A stretch of DNA of 64,000 bases from Ferdinandcohnia sp047246645 (GCF_047246645.1 NZ_JBFOKR010000005.1:62001-126000), one strand, 5' to 3'; positions 26,866-36,297 are shown, counted from the stretch's first letter. The notes: generated by a model not told the origin, from the letters alone. Translations and numbers: made by a program.

Positions 26866-26981
26866 GTATGTATAGTTTTTACCGAATATGGTAATTAGCT
26901 TATGAACGCTTTCGTGTATAATGACTATATTAGGTTACCTAGGTTACATACTAACTATAGAGTCAATGAGAGTACTAGTTT

Positions 26982-27011
26982 TGGGACAAAGGGACTTGTC
27001 CCTGCGTCCCA
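26982..27011. repeat. GGGACA palindromic repeat, copy H
   Basis: TGGGACAAAGGGACTTGTCCC then TGCGTCCCA. It ends 25 bases before the macro-domain ATG, directly upstream of its AAGGAG site. Confidence 0.7.
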
Positions 27012-27036
27012 CCCCGACGAAAGGAGACTGCTGCTT

Positions 27037-28035
27037 ATGCCATTAGAGATTGTGAGAAATGATCTGACAAAGATGAAGGTAGATGCGATTGTAAATGCTG
27101 CGAATACGGAGTTGCAGATGGGTGGCGGTGTCTGTGGTGCTATCTTTAAGGCTGCTGGTGTGAAGGAGCTTCAGCAGGCATGTAATGAGATTGGTGGATG
27201 TCCGGTGGGACAAGCTGTGCTTACCGAAGGATATAGTTTACCAGCAAAATATATTATACATACGCCTGGTCCAGTTTGGAAGGATGGTACTCATCATGAG
27301 ACAGAGCAGTTAAAGAATTCATATCAGAATTCGCTAGAACTAGCTCAACAACATAATTGTAAATCAGTCGCATTTCCACTGATTTCAACTGGTATATATG
27401 GTTACCCGAAAGAAGAAGCTCTACAGGTTGCTGTCTCTACAATTAGTTCATTTTTATTACAAAATGAAATGCTTGTTTATCTCGTGGTCTTCGATAATGC
27501 ATCTTTTGGGTTAAGCAAAAAGCTGTTTACATCTATCTATGAATATATTGATGAAAACTATGTTGAAGAAGTAGAGGTACTGTTCAATCGTAGACAAGAC
27601 CGCTTTAAACAATTGGAAGAGCTCGAGGAGAAATTTTCTGTAAAACAAAGTGAAGCAATCACTGAGAATAGTTTAGTTAATTTAATAGAAGAGCTTGATG
27701 AGTCATTTTCAGAACGTCTTCTTCGGCTAATTGATGAACGGGGAATGACAGATGTTGAGACCTATAAAAGAGCGAATATTGACAGGCGCTTATTTTCAAA
27801 AATAAGAAATGAACCAGAGTATACGCCTAAAAAGAAAACGGCTGTTGCTTTTGCAATTGCTTTACAATTAAGTGTTGCTGAAACAAATGAACTACTTTCT
27901 GCTGCAGGGTACACCTTATCACACAGCAGTAAATTTGATGTAATCATTGAATTTTTCATCCAACAAGGAAACTATAATATCCATGAAATAAATGAAGCTT
28001 TATTTGCATTTGATCAACATTTGCTTGGAGCGTAA
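27037..28035 (+). CDS. Macro-domain protein with C-terminal HTH-like domain
   Basis: A 332-aa protein. Residues 1-170 are a macro domain that binds or hydrolyses ADP-ribose derivatives. Ligand motifs are IVNAANTELQMGGGVCGAIF and PLISTGIYGYP. A Glu-rich helical linker (about 180-230) follows. The C-terminal 110 residues (DERGMTDVETYKRANIDRRL, then a helix with ALQLSVAETNELLSAAGY) look like a compact helical DNA-binding-type domain seen elsewhere as a separate protein. The start at 27037 is set by AAGGAG; an open frame reaching back to 26902 runs through a repeat and is not used. Its partner is the vWA gene 86 bases downstream. Confidence 0.88.
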   Translation: MPLEIVRNDLTKMKVDAIVNAANTELQMGGGVCGAIFKAAGVKELQQACNEIGGCPVGQAVLTEGYSLPAKYIIHTPGPVWKDGTHHETEQLKNSYQNSLELAQQHNCKSVAFPLISTGIYGYPKEEALQVAVSTISSFLLQNEMLVYLVVFDNASFGLSKKLFTSIYEYIDENYVEEVEVLFNRRQDRFKQLEELEEKFSVKQSEAITENSLVNLIEELDESFSERLLRLIDERGMTDVETYKRANIDRRLFSKIRNEPEYTPKKKTAVAFAIALQLSVAETNELLSAAGYTLSHSSKFDVIIEFFIQQGNYNIHEINEALFAFDQHLLGA

Positions 28036-28121
28036 AAATGTCGCTTTTGAAGCGACCAACTCAAATGAAAATCTTGTTATTCTTAGCTTGTAAATTAAAA
28101 CAAAGAGCGGAGGATAATAGG

Positions 28122-28772
28122 ATGAAAAAAAGTGTAACAGAGGTAGTATTTATTTTAGATAAAAGCGGGTCAATGTCAGGTCTTGAAGCAGATACAATTG
28201 GTGGCTTTAATTCCATGTTGAAAAAGCAAAAACAGGCTGAAGGGGAAGCTTTTGTAACGACTGTTTTATTTGACCATAATTATGAATTACTTCACGACCG
28301 AATTAATATAAGAGGTATTTCTCCTATAACAGAAAGAGATTATGAAGTAGGAGGGACAACAGCTTTATTGGATGCGATAGGCTTTACCATTCAAAAAATC
28401 TCGAATGTTCAAAAGCGTACAAGTAAAGAAGAAAGAGCCGATAAAGTTCTGTTTGTCATAACGACAGATGGTATGGAGAATGCGAGTCGTGAATTCACTT
28501 CAGAAAAAATAAAGAAGATGGTTCAGCATCAAAAAGAGAAATATGGCTGGGATTTCATGTTCCTTGGTGCGAATATTGATGCTGTCTCAACCGCAGCAGA
28601 GTTTGGTATTGATGAAGATTTTGCGGTAGATTACCATGCCGACAATATTGGAACTCAATTAAATTATGAAATGGTTAGCGAAGCAGTTGAGAAAATCCGC
28701 AGCGGGAAGACGATTGACAGAACGTGGAAAGCAGGGATTGAGCGGGATTATAATCGTAGGTCTAGGAAGTAA
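28122..28772 (+). CDS. von Willebrand factor A domain protein
   Basis: A 216-aa single vWA domain. The MIDAS metal site is complete: DKSGSMSG near residue 13, the Thr in GGTTALLDAIG, and the Asp in ITTDGMENAS. It is soluble and predicted cytosolic. I chose the ATG at 28122 because GCGGAGG lies eight bases upstream and the domain begins there. An in-frame ATG at 28038 would add 28 residues with no domain. It follows the macro-domain gene and shares its terminator, so the two products probably act together, perhaps as a metal-dependent adaptor. Confidence 0.87.
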   Translation: MKKSVTEVVFILDKSGSMSGLEADTIGGFNSMLKKQKQAEGEAFVTTVLFDHNYELLHDRINIRGISPITERDYEVGGTTALLDAIGFTIQKISNVQKRTSKEERADKVLFVITTDGMENASREFTSEKIKKMVQHQKEKYGWDFMFLGANIDAVSTAAEFGIDEDFAVDYHADNIGTQLNYEMVSEAVEKIRSGKTIDRTWKAGIERDYNRRSRK

Positions 28773-28835
28773 TAGGAGAAATGGATGTTTAACGGGACTT
28801 ATCAAGAGCCTTTGCAACAACAACCGAGAAATATG

Positions 28836-28869
28836 AAAACCGTTCCTGAAAAAACGAGGAACGGTTTTT
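28836..28869. terminator. Terminator between vWA and M64 genes
   Basis: Stem AAAACCGTTCCT / AGGAACGGTTTT, T-rich on both strands, so shared by the convergent units. Confidence 0.82.
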
Positions 28870-28877
28870 CATCATTT

Positions 28878-31343
28878 TTATAGACCAGAGCACTGACCTT
28901 TTTTAGCACCTGCAATAATGTTGGTTGCTCCGAAATCAGTAACGTTGGAGCTATTACCGTCGCAATCTAATCCTCCACTTATAGAGTTCCCTACTAAAAT
29001 TGGCCCGTAATCGCCATATTGCTCATTAGTAGAGATTTGGCTGTTTTCAGATAGGGTAAGTCCACCATTTAATGAATTTCCTGCAAGGACTATGTTGTTA
29101 GATGTACCAGTAATTTCTGTCTTTCCATTAACCTTTGTACCAAATATATGAATCACATTTGCTTTGTCAGACTTTAAACGACCATTAATAATACTGTTTG
29201 ATACCAATAATGATGCACCGTTGCTTACTATAACTCCTCCAGTAACGGTTGCATCTTCCAAGCAAGTAACACCTTTGTTAACTGTTAGACGCTTTTGGTT
29301 ACCTGTTATTGTAGATGTACACTCTAATGCTTTACCAGGAAGCACAGTAGCTTTGAACATTTCTGCCTTACCAATATTACCTGTTGCGTCGATTGCTCGA
29401 TGTTCAATTATGTGTGTTCCGAATCCCGGTACGAAAGCACCACCTGGGTCATTTGCAGTGTAGGATTGCTCAAAGGTGACTTTAGAAAGTCCCCCAGTTC
29501 CAAGGTTTCCGTATGTTAATGCTTTGATATCAGTTCCAGTGTGTGAGAACTTAAATGGTGTACCTTCCGGTTGGTCAGGGAATCCGAAATAATTGTACCA
29601 ACCATCCTTATTTAGACGAAGTTCACCGACTACGAATCCGGGTTGGTCATCCTGAGGATCAAGCAGCATGTCAAATTCATTAAAGTATACATAATGCTCC
29701 ACTGTTCCTAATAGTGTTGTGAGTGGTTCTGTAAGTGTTTTTGGAGCAGTAGGAAGAACGTTGTCAACTGTCCAAGTAACTGTATCAGACTGACCAGATG
29801 GATTTGCTGGGTCAATCACTGTTGCACTAAGTGTAGAAGAACCCTTTGGTAAATCAATTTCAGCCAAGTCGAGTAGACGGCTGTTAAAAGTGTCTTCAAT
29901 TATTTCACCATTAAGTTCCCATGTTACATCAAGCATTCGATCTGTTGGATGTGTTGTTTGAACAAAGGCAACTTCGTCAAATGCAAGTGCGCGCTCAGTT
30001 GAAGAATGGCCAGTAAACTTAACGTCTACTTCTGCTTTTGTTAGGGATTTTCCAATGGTCCATTCTCTTGTTTGGGTCATTCTCGGACCATCTAAATAAA
30101 ATGGGTCACGCACGAATTCAGTACGGTCTTGGATAGTGACTTTTATCTTATCACCTAATTTTGCATCCAGGTTTGTAAGCTCAAGATATCTACTATTATT
30201 CGTATTTGCAATCTTATTTCCGTTAAGTTCCCATGATACATTTAATTTGTGGAATCTTGGATGCATGGTTTCTACCCAAAGTATATCGTTTGGCCCAACT
30301 TCACCTTCAGGGGTGGAATTAACCGGCATTTCATCTGCATTACGCATTCCAGTAATTCGTTGGGTCATATGCTCCCTACCAACCTGATCAAAGTAGAAAC
30401 CAGTATGTCGCATCATTGAGTGTTCACTCGGACGCCATACGTTAGAACTTCGAAGTGATCCACTTTCATAACCATCTGGGTCAGCTGCTCGGATAATTCC
30501 ACCTGATTCACTTTCCTCACCAAGCCAGCGCCACCATTTCTCCTGTAACTCAATCATCTCTTCAGAACTCATACGGGTATGATGGAACGAACTAGGTTCA
30601 CTATTTGGATGTGGACCACCTGGAACATCACGGTTTGAGTAAGCATACTCATCTCTGAGATTACCTAGTGAGTGTCCTAATTCATGCAGAGAAACGAGGG
30701 GCCCTTGAGGACTTCCTCCAGTTGTTGTTGCATGAACTCCACCAATTCCACCATAAGTAGATGTGTTGGCAATATTTAATGTTTGAATGTTTTGGGCATT
30801 AGCTGAAATACCGAGATACGGAGCTAAGTAATTATTAATGATATCATTACGTGCTTGAGTTCCACCAGATCCATACGTAACACCACGGGCTAATTTATCT
30901 GCAGGACAGTTACTCGCATACTGAAGTTTGAAAACTGTGTCACGACGAACATTTCCATCATCAGGGTCGCAGCTTATACCAGAATCCATTGAGGGGGTTT
31001 CAACCATGTACACGTTGAAGTAGTTACGGTAGCTACGAAACGGCTCAACTCCCCATTGAACGTTCTGGTTCCTATCCACATCTGCATGAAACTTGTCCAT
31101 TTCATCTACTGTGTAGCCATCGCCGAATATAATTAGGTTTAGTCGTTGATCTGCAGGTCCTGTAACTTGAAGTGGAACAATGTTTACGTCACCCACAGCT
31201 AGATTCGCTGTAGTTTTGACAGAAGTAGTCTCATTATTTGGCAGACTCAATGCATTTACTGAAGGAACAGCACTACTAAGAAGTAAAGGAATCGATAGGG
31301 CAGCCGTAGCTATAACTGACAAGAACTTGCTTTTCTTTTTCAT
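28878..31343 (-). CDS. Secreted M64-family (IgA-peptidase-like) metalloprotease
   Basis: An 821-aa exported protein. A signal peptide spans residues 1 to about 31. The peptidase domain starts LNLIIFGDGYTVDEMDKF and holds the zinc site HELGHSLGNLRDEY near residue 220, the classical HExxH pattern with the M64 continuation. Two Ig-like tandem domains follow, each with a VTWELNG motif. The last 140 residues are a Gly/Asn/Ser-rich repetitive segment that looks like a parallel beta-helix. It is the third of three reverse secreted hydrolase genes. Host proteins or environmental protein are possible substrates. Confidence 0.87.
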   Translation of the reverse strand: MKKKSKFLSVIATAALSIPLLLSSAVPSVNALSLPNNETTSVKTTANLAVGDVNIVPLQVTGPADQRLNLIIFGDGYTVDEMDKFHADVDRNQNVQWGVEPFRSYRNYFNVYMVETPSMDSGISCDPDDGNVRRDTVFKLQYASNCPADKLARGVTYGSGGTQARNDIINNYLAPYLGISANAQNIQTLNIANTSTYGGIGGVHATTTGGSPQGPLVSLHELGHSLGNLRDEYAYSNRDVPGGPHPNSEPSSFHHTRMSSEEMIELQEKWWRWLGEESESGGIIRAADPDGYESGSLRSSNVWRPSEHSMMRHTGFYFDQVGREHMTQRITGMRNADEMPVNSTPEGEVGPNDILWVETMHPRFHKLNVSWELNGNKIANTNNSRYLELTNLDAKLGDKIKVTIQDRTEFVRDPFYLDGPRMTQTREWTIGKSLTKAEVDVKFTGHSSTERALAFDEVAFVQTTHPTDRMLDVTWELNGEIIEDTFNSRLLDLAEIDLPKGSSTLSATVIDPANPSGQSDTVTWTVDNVLPTAPKTLTEPLTTLLGTVEHYVYFNEFDMLLDPQDDQPGFVVGELRLNKDGWYNYFGFPDQPEGTPFKFSHTGTDIKALTYGNLGTGGLSKVTFEQSYTANDPGGAFVPGFGTHIIEHRAIDATGNIGKAEMFKATVLPGKALECTSTITGNQKRLTVNKGVTCLEDATVTGGVIVSNGASLLVSNSIINGRLKSDKANVIHIFGTKVNGKTEITGTSNNIVLAGNSLNGGLTLSENSQISTNEQYGDYGPILVGNSISGGLDCDGNSSNVTDFGATNIIAGAKKGQCSGL

Positions 31344-31502
31344 TGATTACCTCCAATAGATTAATTGGTTAGTTAACCGACTTTTACTAGGACTAATGTT
31401 ATTGAAAATATTTATAATACTAATGTATAAATAGTAAAAAACTATCAATCTTTAAAAGATATGATTACTTAGCACTAATAATCAAAACAGACTGTTAAAT
31501 AC

Positions 31503-31542
31503 TGCCTTGAAAGAGTGGGCATATAACTACTCTTACAAGGCA
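31503..31542. repeat. Long inverted repeat between S15 and M64 genes
   Basis: A stem of 14 pairs with one mismatch (TGCCTTGAAAGAGT / ACTCTTACAAGGCA). It lies 18 bases past the S15 gene's stop codon. It lacks a T run on the reverse strand, so it may protect the mRNA 3' end rather than terminate. Confidence 0.55.
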
Positions 31543-31559
31543 CTCTCTTCTTTCACACT

Positions 31560-33413
31560 TTATTCCCACTTCACACCGTCAGATCCTCCAACAACCGGTA
31601 GAATCACTTTACTACGCTCAGGATCTACTGTTATCTTAGTACCAGCTGTTGGGCGAATTGTGTATTCGTTATCGCTGGCAATAATGACGATTCCGAGTTG
31701 ATCTCCTGGTTCAAACACGTAATCATCTGGCTGCATCTCCCATGTAAAGGTATATTCACGACCTGGTGTTAGCGCAGTTGATCTAGATTCATCATGCAGG
31801 TTCTGTGGATCTGCCCAACCCCTTGTGACAATTTCTGTTTTATCAGCTTTATAGTTTACTAGTAAAGCAGTAAGGTTTGCAGTTGGACGGTCAATACTTG
31901 CACGAATCTCAACTTTAGGTGTTCCACTAATTCTCATAGCGTCAGTAAGAGCAGGTGTTTTATATACGAGACGATTTTCTGTATTAGCGTCCAAGTACGT
32001 TACTAACTGATTTGCTCTAACTAAGGGATTATCAATTAAGGTTTGGTTCTGTTTATTATTGTTTGGTACTGGATTTAGACTGAAGGTACCTGCACTATCT
32101 GTAGTAGGCTTTAGATGTAGTGCTGTTGCTTCAGTTCCAATTGCTGGCCAGTTTTGTTCTGTTGTCCAATTTCTATCTTCTCGCTGAATATCTACCATAG
32201 GTTCTTCCATAATGTCATTTTCAATATCATATAACCAGTAATCAAACCATTTGTTTAAAGTAGGAAGCCATACATCTCTTCTAAAATTGTATGGACTCGA
32301 ATGTCCGCCTTGGTGAAGCCATAGTTTTCTTGGAACATCATTTTCCTCTAAAGCAGTCCACCAATCGGAGAAGTGCTTAGTTTTTACGTTCCAATCATTT
32401 AATCCATGTATAAGGAAGACACTAGCCTCAATATTTTTTGCATCCTTTGAATAATCACGTTCACTCCAAAATGCATTGTAATCACCGGATTGACGATCCA
32501 TGCCTTCAGTCAGTTCCTTAATGACGTCACTACATGCCTCTGGATTAGCTCTTGTTAAAATTGCTTCGGCCATGTTATCGGCATCCTCGCCTTGGTAACC
32601 ACCAGGAGCTACTACAAGACCATTGGAACGATAATACTCGTACCAGCTACTTATTGCAGCAATCGGAACGATTGTTTTCAATCCTTCTACACCTGTTGTT
32701 GCGACTGCGTTTGGAAGAGTGCCGTTATAAGAGACACCTGTCATTCCAACATTTCCAGTTGTCCAATCAGCAATTACAGGTTCGCCATCTTGTGTATATG
32801 CGTCAGCACGACCGTTTAACCAATCAATTACAGCACGTGTACCAAGGACTTCGTTTTCATCACCTGTTGTAGGGCACCCATTCGATAAACCAGTTCCAAT
32901 ACTCTCTGCTAAAATAACAGCGTATCCTCTTGGCACGAAGTAATCATCATAGTACGTAGGAAAACTTCCTGGTGCATAAGAAGCGTATGGTTTTCCGCCA
33001 TTCTCTCCAGCTTTTCCTTTTTTAGGAACATCATTAAGCTCAACATCAACATCATATACAGGTACATTCTTAATACCTGAACGGTATGGAGTCATTTCAT
33101 AAATAACAGGTACTTTTAGTCCTTGCTCTGTCTCTTTAGGTCGAATTATATCTGCTCGTACTCGATCAAGTTTCCCGTCACGATCACTATCAACAGTTGT
33201 CTCCACATAGATACGCTCAGTTATAGACTCGCTGTGGGAAAAAATCGGTTGAGTCATTCCATCGATAATTTCTATCTGTGGTACAGTAGTGGGGCTATTA
33301 TTGTTTTCAGTTAAAATTGTCTCACTTGCTAATGTACTGTTAGAGCTAAGGAGTAAAGGAATTGCTAGTGTAGAACACATTGCAACTTTCAAAAAACGAT
33401 TTCTAAGTTTCAT
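31560..33413 (-). CDS. Secreted CocE/NonD-type hydrolase (S15 X-Pro dipeptidyl-peptidase-like)
   Basis: A 617-aa exported serine hydrolase. A signal peptide covers residues 1-29 (ending SNSTLA). The alpha/beta hydrolase core has the nucleophile in GMTGVSYNGT near Ser228, the acid in HGLNDWNVKT near Asp340 and the base in HQGGHSSP near His371. The C-terminal jelly-roll beta domain (about 420-617) is typical of the S15/CocE family. It may release X-Pro dipeptides after protein digestion by neighbouring proteases. Sequence alone cannot separate peptidase from esterase activity. AGGAGG precedes the ATG. Confidence 0.87.
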   Translation of the reverse strand: MKLRNRFLKVAMCSTLAIPLLLSSNSTLASETILTENNNSPTTVPQIEIIDGMTQPIFSHSESITERIYVETTVDSDRDGKLDRVRADIIRPKETEQGLKVPVIYEMTPYRSGIKNVPVYDVDVELNDVPKKGKAGENGGKPYASYAPGSFPTYYDDYFVPRGYAVILAESIGTGLSNGCPTTGDENEVLGTRAVIDWLNGRADAYTQDGEPVIADWTTGNVGMTGVSYNGTLPNAVATTGVEGLKTIVPIAAISSWYEYYRSNGLVVAPGGYQGEDADNMAEAILTRANPEACSDVIKELTEGMDRQSGDYNAFWSERDYSKDAKNIEASVFLIHGLNDWNVKTKHFSDWWTALEENDVPRKLWLHQGGHSSPYNFRRDVWLPTLNKWFDYWLYDIENDIMEEPMVDIQREDRNWTTEQNWPAIGTEATALHLKPTTDSAGTFSLNPVPNNNKQNQTLIDNPLVRANQLVTYLDANTENRLVYKTPALTDAMRISGTPKVEIRASIDRPTANLTALLVNYKADKTEIVTRGWADPQNLHDESRSTALTPGREYTFTWEMQPDDYVFEPGDQLGIVIIASDNEYTIRPTAGTKITVDPERSKVILPVVGGSDGVKWE

Positions 33414-33461
33414 AGTTACCTCCTAAGAAATTAATGTTTATGATTCTTTTACTCTAGTAAA

Positions 33462-33488
33462 AGAGGAAGTACATAAAATACTTCCTCT
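33462..33488 (-). terminator. Terminator between M6 and S15 genes
   Basis: Stem AGAGGAAGTA / TACTTCCTCT followed on the reverse strand by TTTTAC. It separates M6 from S15, leaving under 50 bases for an S15 promoter. Confidence 0.7.
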
Positions 33489-33502
33489 CATGTGACTTTA
33501 AT

Positions 33503-35485
33503 TTATTTCCCTTTGCCAGGCCCAACTCGTACAGATACACTTGCAAATTTATTTGCATCTGTTTCAGATGTACTTGTAAACGATAAGTTGTTTGGAACTG
33601 GCTTGTTCTTAGGAATTTTCACATATACAGGTACTACTACCGTTTCACCTGCAGGTACTTCAACGAAGTTATTTTTAAGCATAACTTCCCAACCAGAAGC
33701 AGTTTTGGCATCAAGACGGAAGATGTCAGTTGAATTACCAGTGTTTGTTACATTGAAATTGTATACGGCTACATTTCCAGCAGCTGCAAACTCAGTTGTA
33801 CCACGAGAAGCAGTTACTCCACGTGTGAATGGACCATCACTATCCATGTGACGAACAGCTACACGATAGGAAAGGGCACCTACATCATCATATGTCTTAT
33901 CAAGAATATAGAAATGGAGACGATTATGCTCATCAACATATTCACTAATCACTCCATCACCTGTTCCTGCCTTGAATAATGCATCAGCAAGCTGTCTGTA
34001 ATCACCTTTAGAGTACATTGCTTCTGTACCATCAGGTCTTACAAAATCAACTTGGTCGATATCTTCAGGGTGAGAATCAACTACCCAGATATTAGGAGAC
34101 GACTCAGCATTCTTCGTTTTTGCTAAAAGGACACCGGAATCTGTTTGGAATGAGTCAAATCCAATTCGATCAACAACCTCAACTGTATAATTGTTATACC
34201 ATTTTGCTCCACGTTGCATATCAGCACGCCAATCATCATTTAGAGAATTTGCTGGGGTTAAATCTTCCATTTGAATGTTAATCCCATTGACTTCATCAGA
34301 ACGTCCGAACTCACTACCTGCCGGAATTTCACGGGCAAGAACATCAGCAAAAAGTGGACCAGTTTCTGCAAGTTCCTCACGACTAATGTTAATGTATTGA
34401 TCTTCCGTTAAGAAGCCTTGTTTAATTTTATTTCGTAACATATGGTGTGATGGTGAAGAAGCACCTAATGTAGGCATAACCATCCAACGCGTATGCGGAC
34501 CACCAGGACCGTTAAAGCTACCACGACTCATTAGTTCCCAAGGGCCAGAGTATGAGCGTGATACTGGGCTTCCGTATGGGTTGTTATAGTTATCAGCAAG
34601 AGCCATAATATGTCCAAATTCGTGAGCGAAAGTTCCCATTCCGTCGTTTTCACCTTGAATTGAAACTCCACTTCCAGCTCTAGACCAAAGGCTACTAGCC
34701 GCAATCCAAGAAGTCCATGGTACGTAACGAGTATTTGCCCAGTTAGCCATAAGGTTATCCGGATCATAGAGAGACGGTACACCAAACTCATCAGTTACAT
34801 CCTCAGCAGTTTGGAACATCATTTCACCAAACTCCTGCCAAACTCCTGATTCGTCATAGCCAGCATGAAGGATAAATACAAAGTCGAAATCTTCACCAGA
34901 TGCATCAATATCAGCTTGAGCAATTGCTCTTGCATCCCTTCTTAAGTCAAAGCTACCTTCAGATTGTGGTGGTTTGTTTTCTTGTTGGTTCCATTCATTC
35001 ATACCATAATCGAACTCAGTATGTGGCATGCGATATGGACCGAAGGCTTCTAGCTCAACAGCCCAATTTCCAAAGGAGTTTTCTCTCCAAAACTCGTCAA
35101 TTGTACGATAGTTGTTAAGTGCTTGAGGCTTTGTTAAGAAGTCCTCCCAAAATTGTGGAACTTCGTCTCTAGGGATATTACCGTTAATAGGGTTACCTGC
35201 TAATTCAGATCCCACATCTCCACTTACAATAAATTCACGATCAGAGAAATCAACAACAATTAATGCGCCTTTTATTACTCTCTGTGGTTCTATGTTAGTA
35301 TTTTGCCAATCATAACCTGGAACTGGCTTGTAATCACCCCAAGTCATATCCTCAGGAAGTACCCAAGACTTTGGGTCCTGTGGTTCAGGAAAATCTGTTA
35401 AACCTGGTTTGTCTGCAAAAGCTGGTGTCGACAAAAACAGCAAAAAAACTACCATTAATAAAAAAGCTTTTTTAAATTGCTGCAT
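33503..35485 (-). CDS. Secreted M6-family (immune inhibitor A-like) metalloprotease
   Basis: A 660-aa exported protease. A signal peptide spans residues 1-24 (ending TPAFA). The M6 domain has the zinc motif FAHEFGHIMALADNY with the first His near 287, and an NPYG turn with the third-ligand region. The C-terminal 110 residues form an alpha-galactosidase NEW3-like beta domain (NVAVYNFNVTNTGNSTDIF). Immune inhibitor A proteases degrade host antibacterial peptides and matrix proteins, but many environmental Bacilli carry nutritional homologues. It is first in the reverse tandem of three secreted hydrolases. Confidence 0.88.
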   Translation of the reverse strand: MQQFKKAFLLMVVFLLFLSTPAFADKPGLTDFPEPQDPKSWVLPEDMTWGDYKPVPGYDWQNTNIEPQRVIKGALIVVDFSDREFIVSGDVGSELAGNPINGNIPRDEVPQFWEDFLTKPQALNNYRTIDEFWRENSFGNWAVELEAFGPYRMPHTEFDYGMNEWNQQENKPPQSEGSFDLRRDARAIAQADIDASGEDFDFVFILHAGYDESGVWQEFGEMMFQTAEDVTDEFGVPSLYDPDNLMANWANTRYVPWTSWIAASSLWSRAGSGVSIQGENDGMGTFAHEFGHIMALADNYNNPYGSPVSRSYSGPWELMSRGSFNGPGGPHTRWMVMPTLGASSPSHHMLRNKIKQGFLTEDQYINISREELAETGPLFADVLAREIPAGSEFGRSDEVNGINIQMEDLTPANSLNDDWRADMQRGAKWYNNYTVEVVDRIGFDSFQTDSGVLLAKTKNAESSPNIWVVDSHPEDIDQVDFVRPDGTEAMYSKGDYRQLADALFKAGTGDGVISEYVDEHNRLHFYILDKTYDDVGALSYRVAVRHMDSDGPFTRGVTASRGTTEFAAAGNVAVYNFNVTNTGNSTDIFRLDAKTASGWEVMLKNNFVEVPAGETVVVPVYVKIPKNKPVPNNLSFTSTSETDANKFASVSVRVGPGKGK

Positions 35486-35826
35486 GTATTTAGCCTCCCT
35501 AAATTTATTTAAATCTACTAAATAATACCATCAATTAATAGATTACAAACTGCTAAATTGTTAGAAAATTAAAAATAATCACAAAGTCATAGATATTTAG
35601 TTGGTTCAATTTTAAAATATCTTATATTTCCGAGACTATTGAATCAGTAGAATGGGATTAGGGAATGGGGAAAATATCATACCTGTAGAGCTTTGAAAAG
35701 TGGGAGACCCGTTAAAAACGACTCGACAATCAGCGAGCACTAAAAGTCTAAAATTGTAAAAATTTGAAACAAAAAAGGGGTTGATTCGTATTAAAAGATA
35801 GTAAGTTAAATGAAAGTGGGGATGAA
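35486..35826. other. Intergenic region upstream of the protease tandem
   Basis: About 340 AT-rich bases between divergent genes. It must carry the M6 promoter. I see no repeat, hairpin or small gene that I can support. Confidence 0.45.
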
Positions 35827-36036
35827 ATGGTATTAGTAGTAACTAGTCTTTTTTCAGCACTTATCATTTTTATTTGTGTTTTTCAAATGATAAGGGTCTA
35901 TAAGATAACTGTTGAAAGAAACCAATTAACTGTTCGGAAGGGTGTTTTATATTCAATCATAACAAGTGTAGTAGGTTTAATAATCGCATCTGTTCTACCT
36001 TTTGGATACTCTAAAATAATTGAATTAATACTCTAG
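35827..36036 (+). CDS. Small two-helix membrane protein
   Basis: A 69-aa product with two hydrophobic segments (VTSLFSALIIFICVFQMI and LYSIITSVVGLIIASVL) flanking a charged loop that reads KITVERNQLTVRKG. No family is recognised. The ribosome site is only fair (GTGGGGATG). A second small membrane protein gene, now frameshifted, follows after 36 bases, so the two probably form an operon. Confidence 0.5.
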   Translation: MVLVVTSLFSALIIFICVFQMIRVYKITVERNQLTVRKGVLYSIITSVVGLIIASVLPFGYSKIIELIL

Positions 36037-36072
36037 TTTTGTCATACATACGACTTAGAAGGGGGCGTATAA

Positions 36073-36292
36073 TTGGGTGAAATTAAGAAGAGTTACTCTG
36101 CTAAAGCTTATAAAACTGTCGCGATCTGTTACTTTCTACTTTTCACAACAGTATTTGTATTTTTTATGGAGAAGTTGATAGTCGAAAGTACATATTCTTC
36201 AATTTTAATATGTACTCCCAACAATGTTGGCTTGTATAATAATCGGAATTTATTACCTATTAAAAGCGGAAAATTCGAAGAAAGTAACATAA
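36073..36292 (+). pseudogene. Frameshifted small membrane protein
   Basis: The TTG start follows AAGGGGG. The first 47 codons encode a plausible helix (VAICYFLLFTTVFVFFMEKL). Past about 36205 the frame turns polar and runs through the terminator of the convergent gene. The +1 frame instead reads VLPTMLACIIIGIYYLLKAE and stops at 36292, giving a normal two-helix protein of about 72 residues. One extra base near 36205-36213, in an A/T-rich stretch, explains this. Function is unknown. Confidence 0.55.
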
Positions 36293-36297
36293 TAGAT

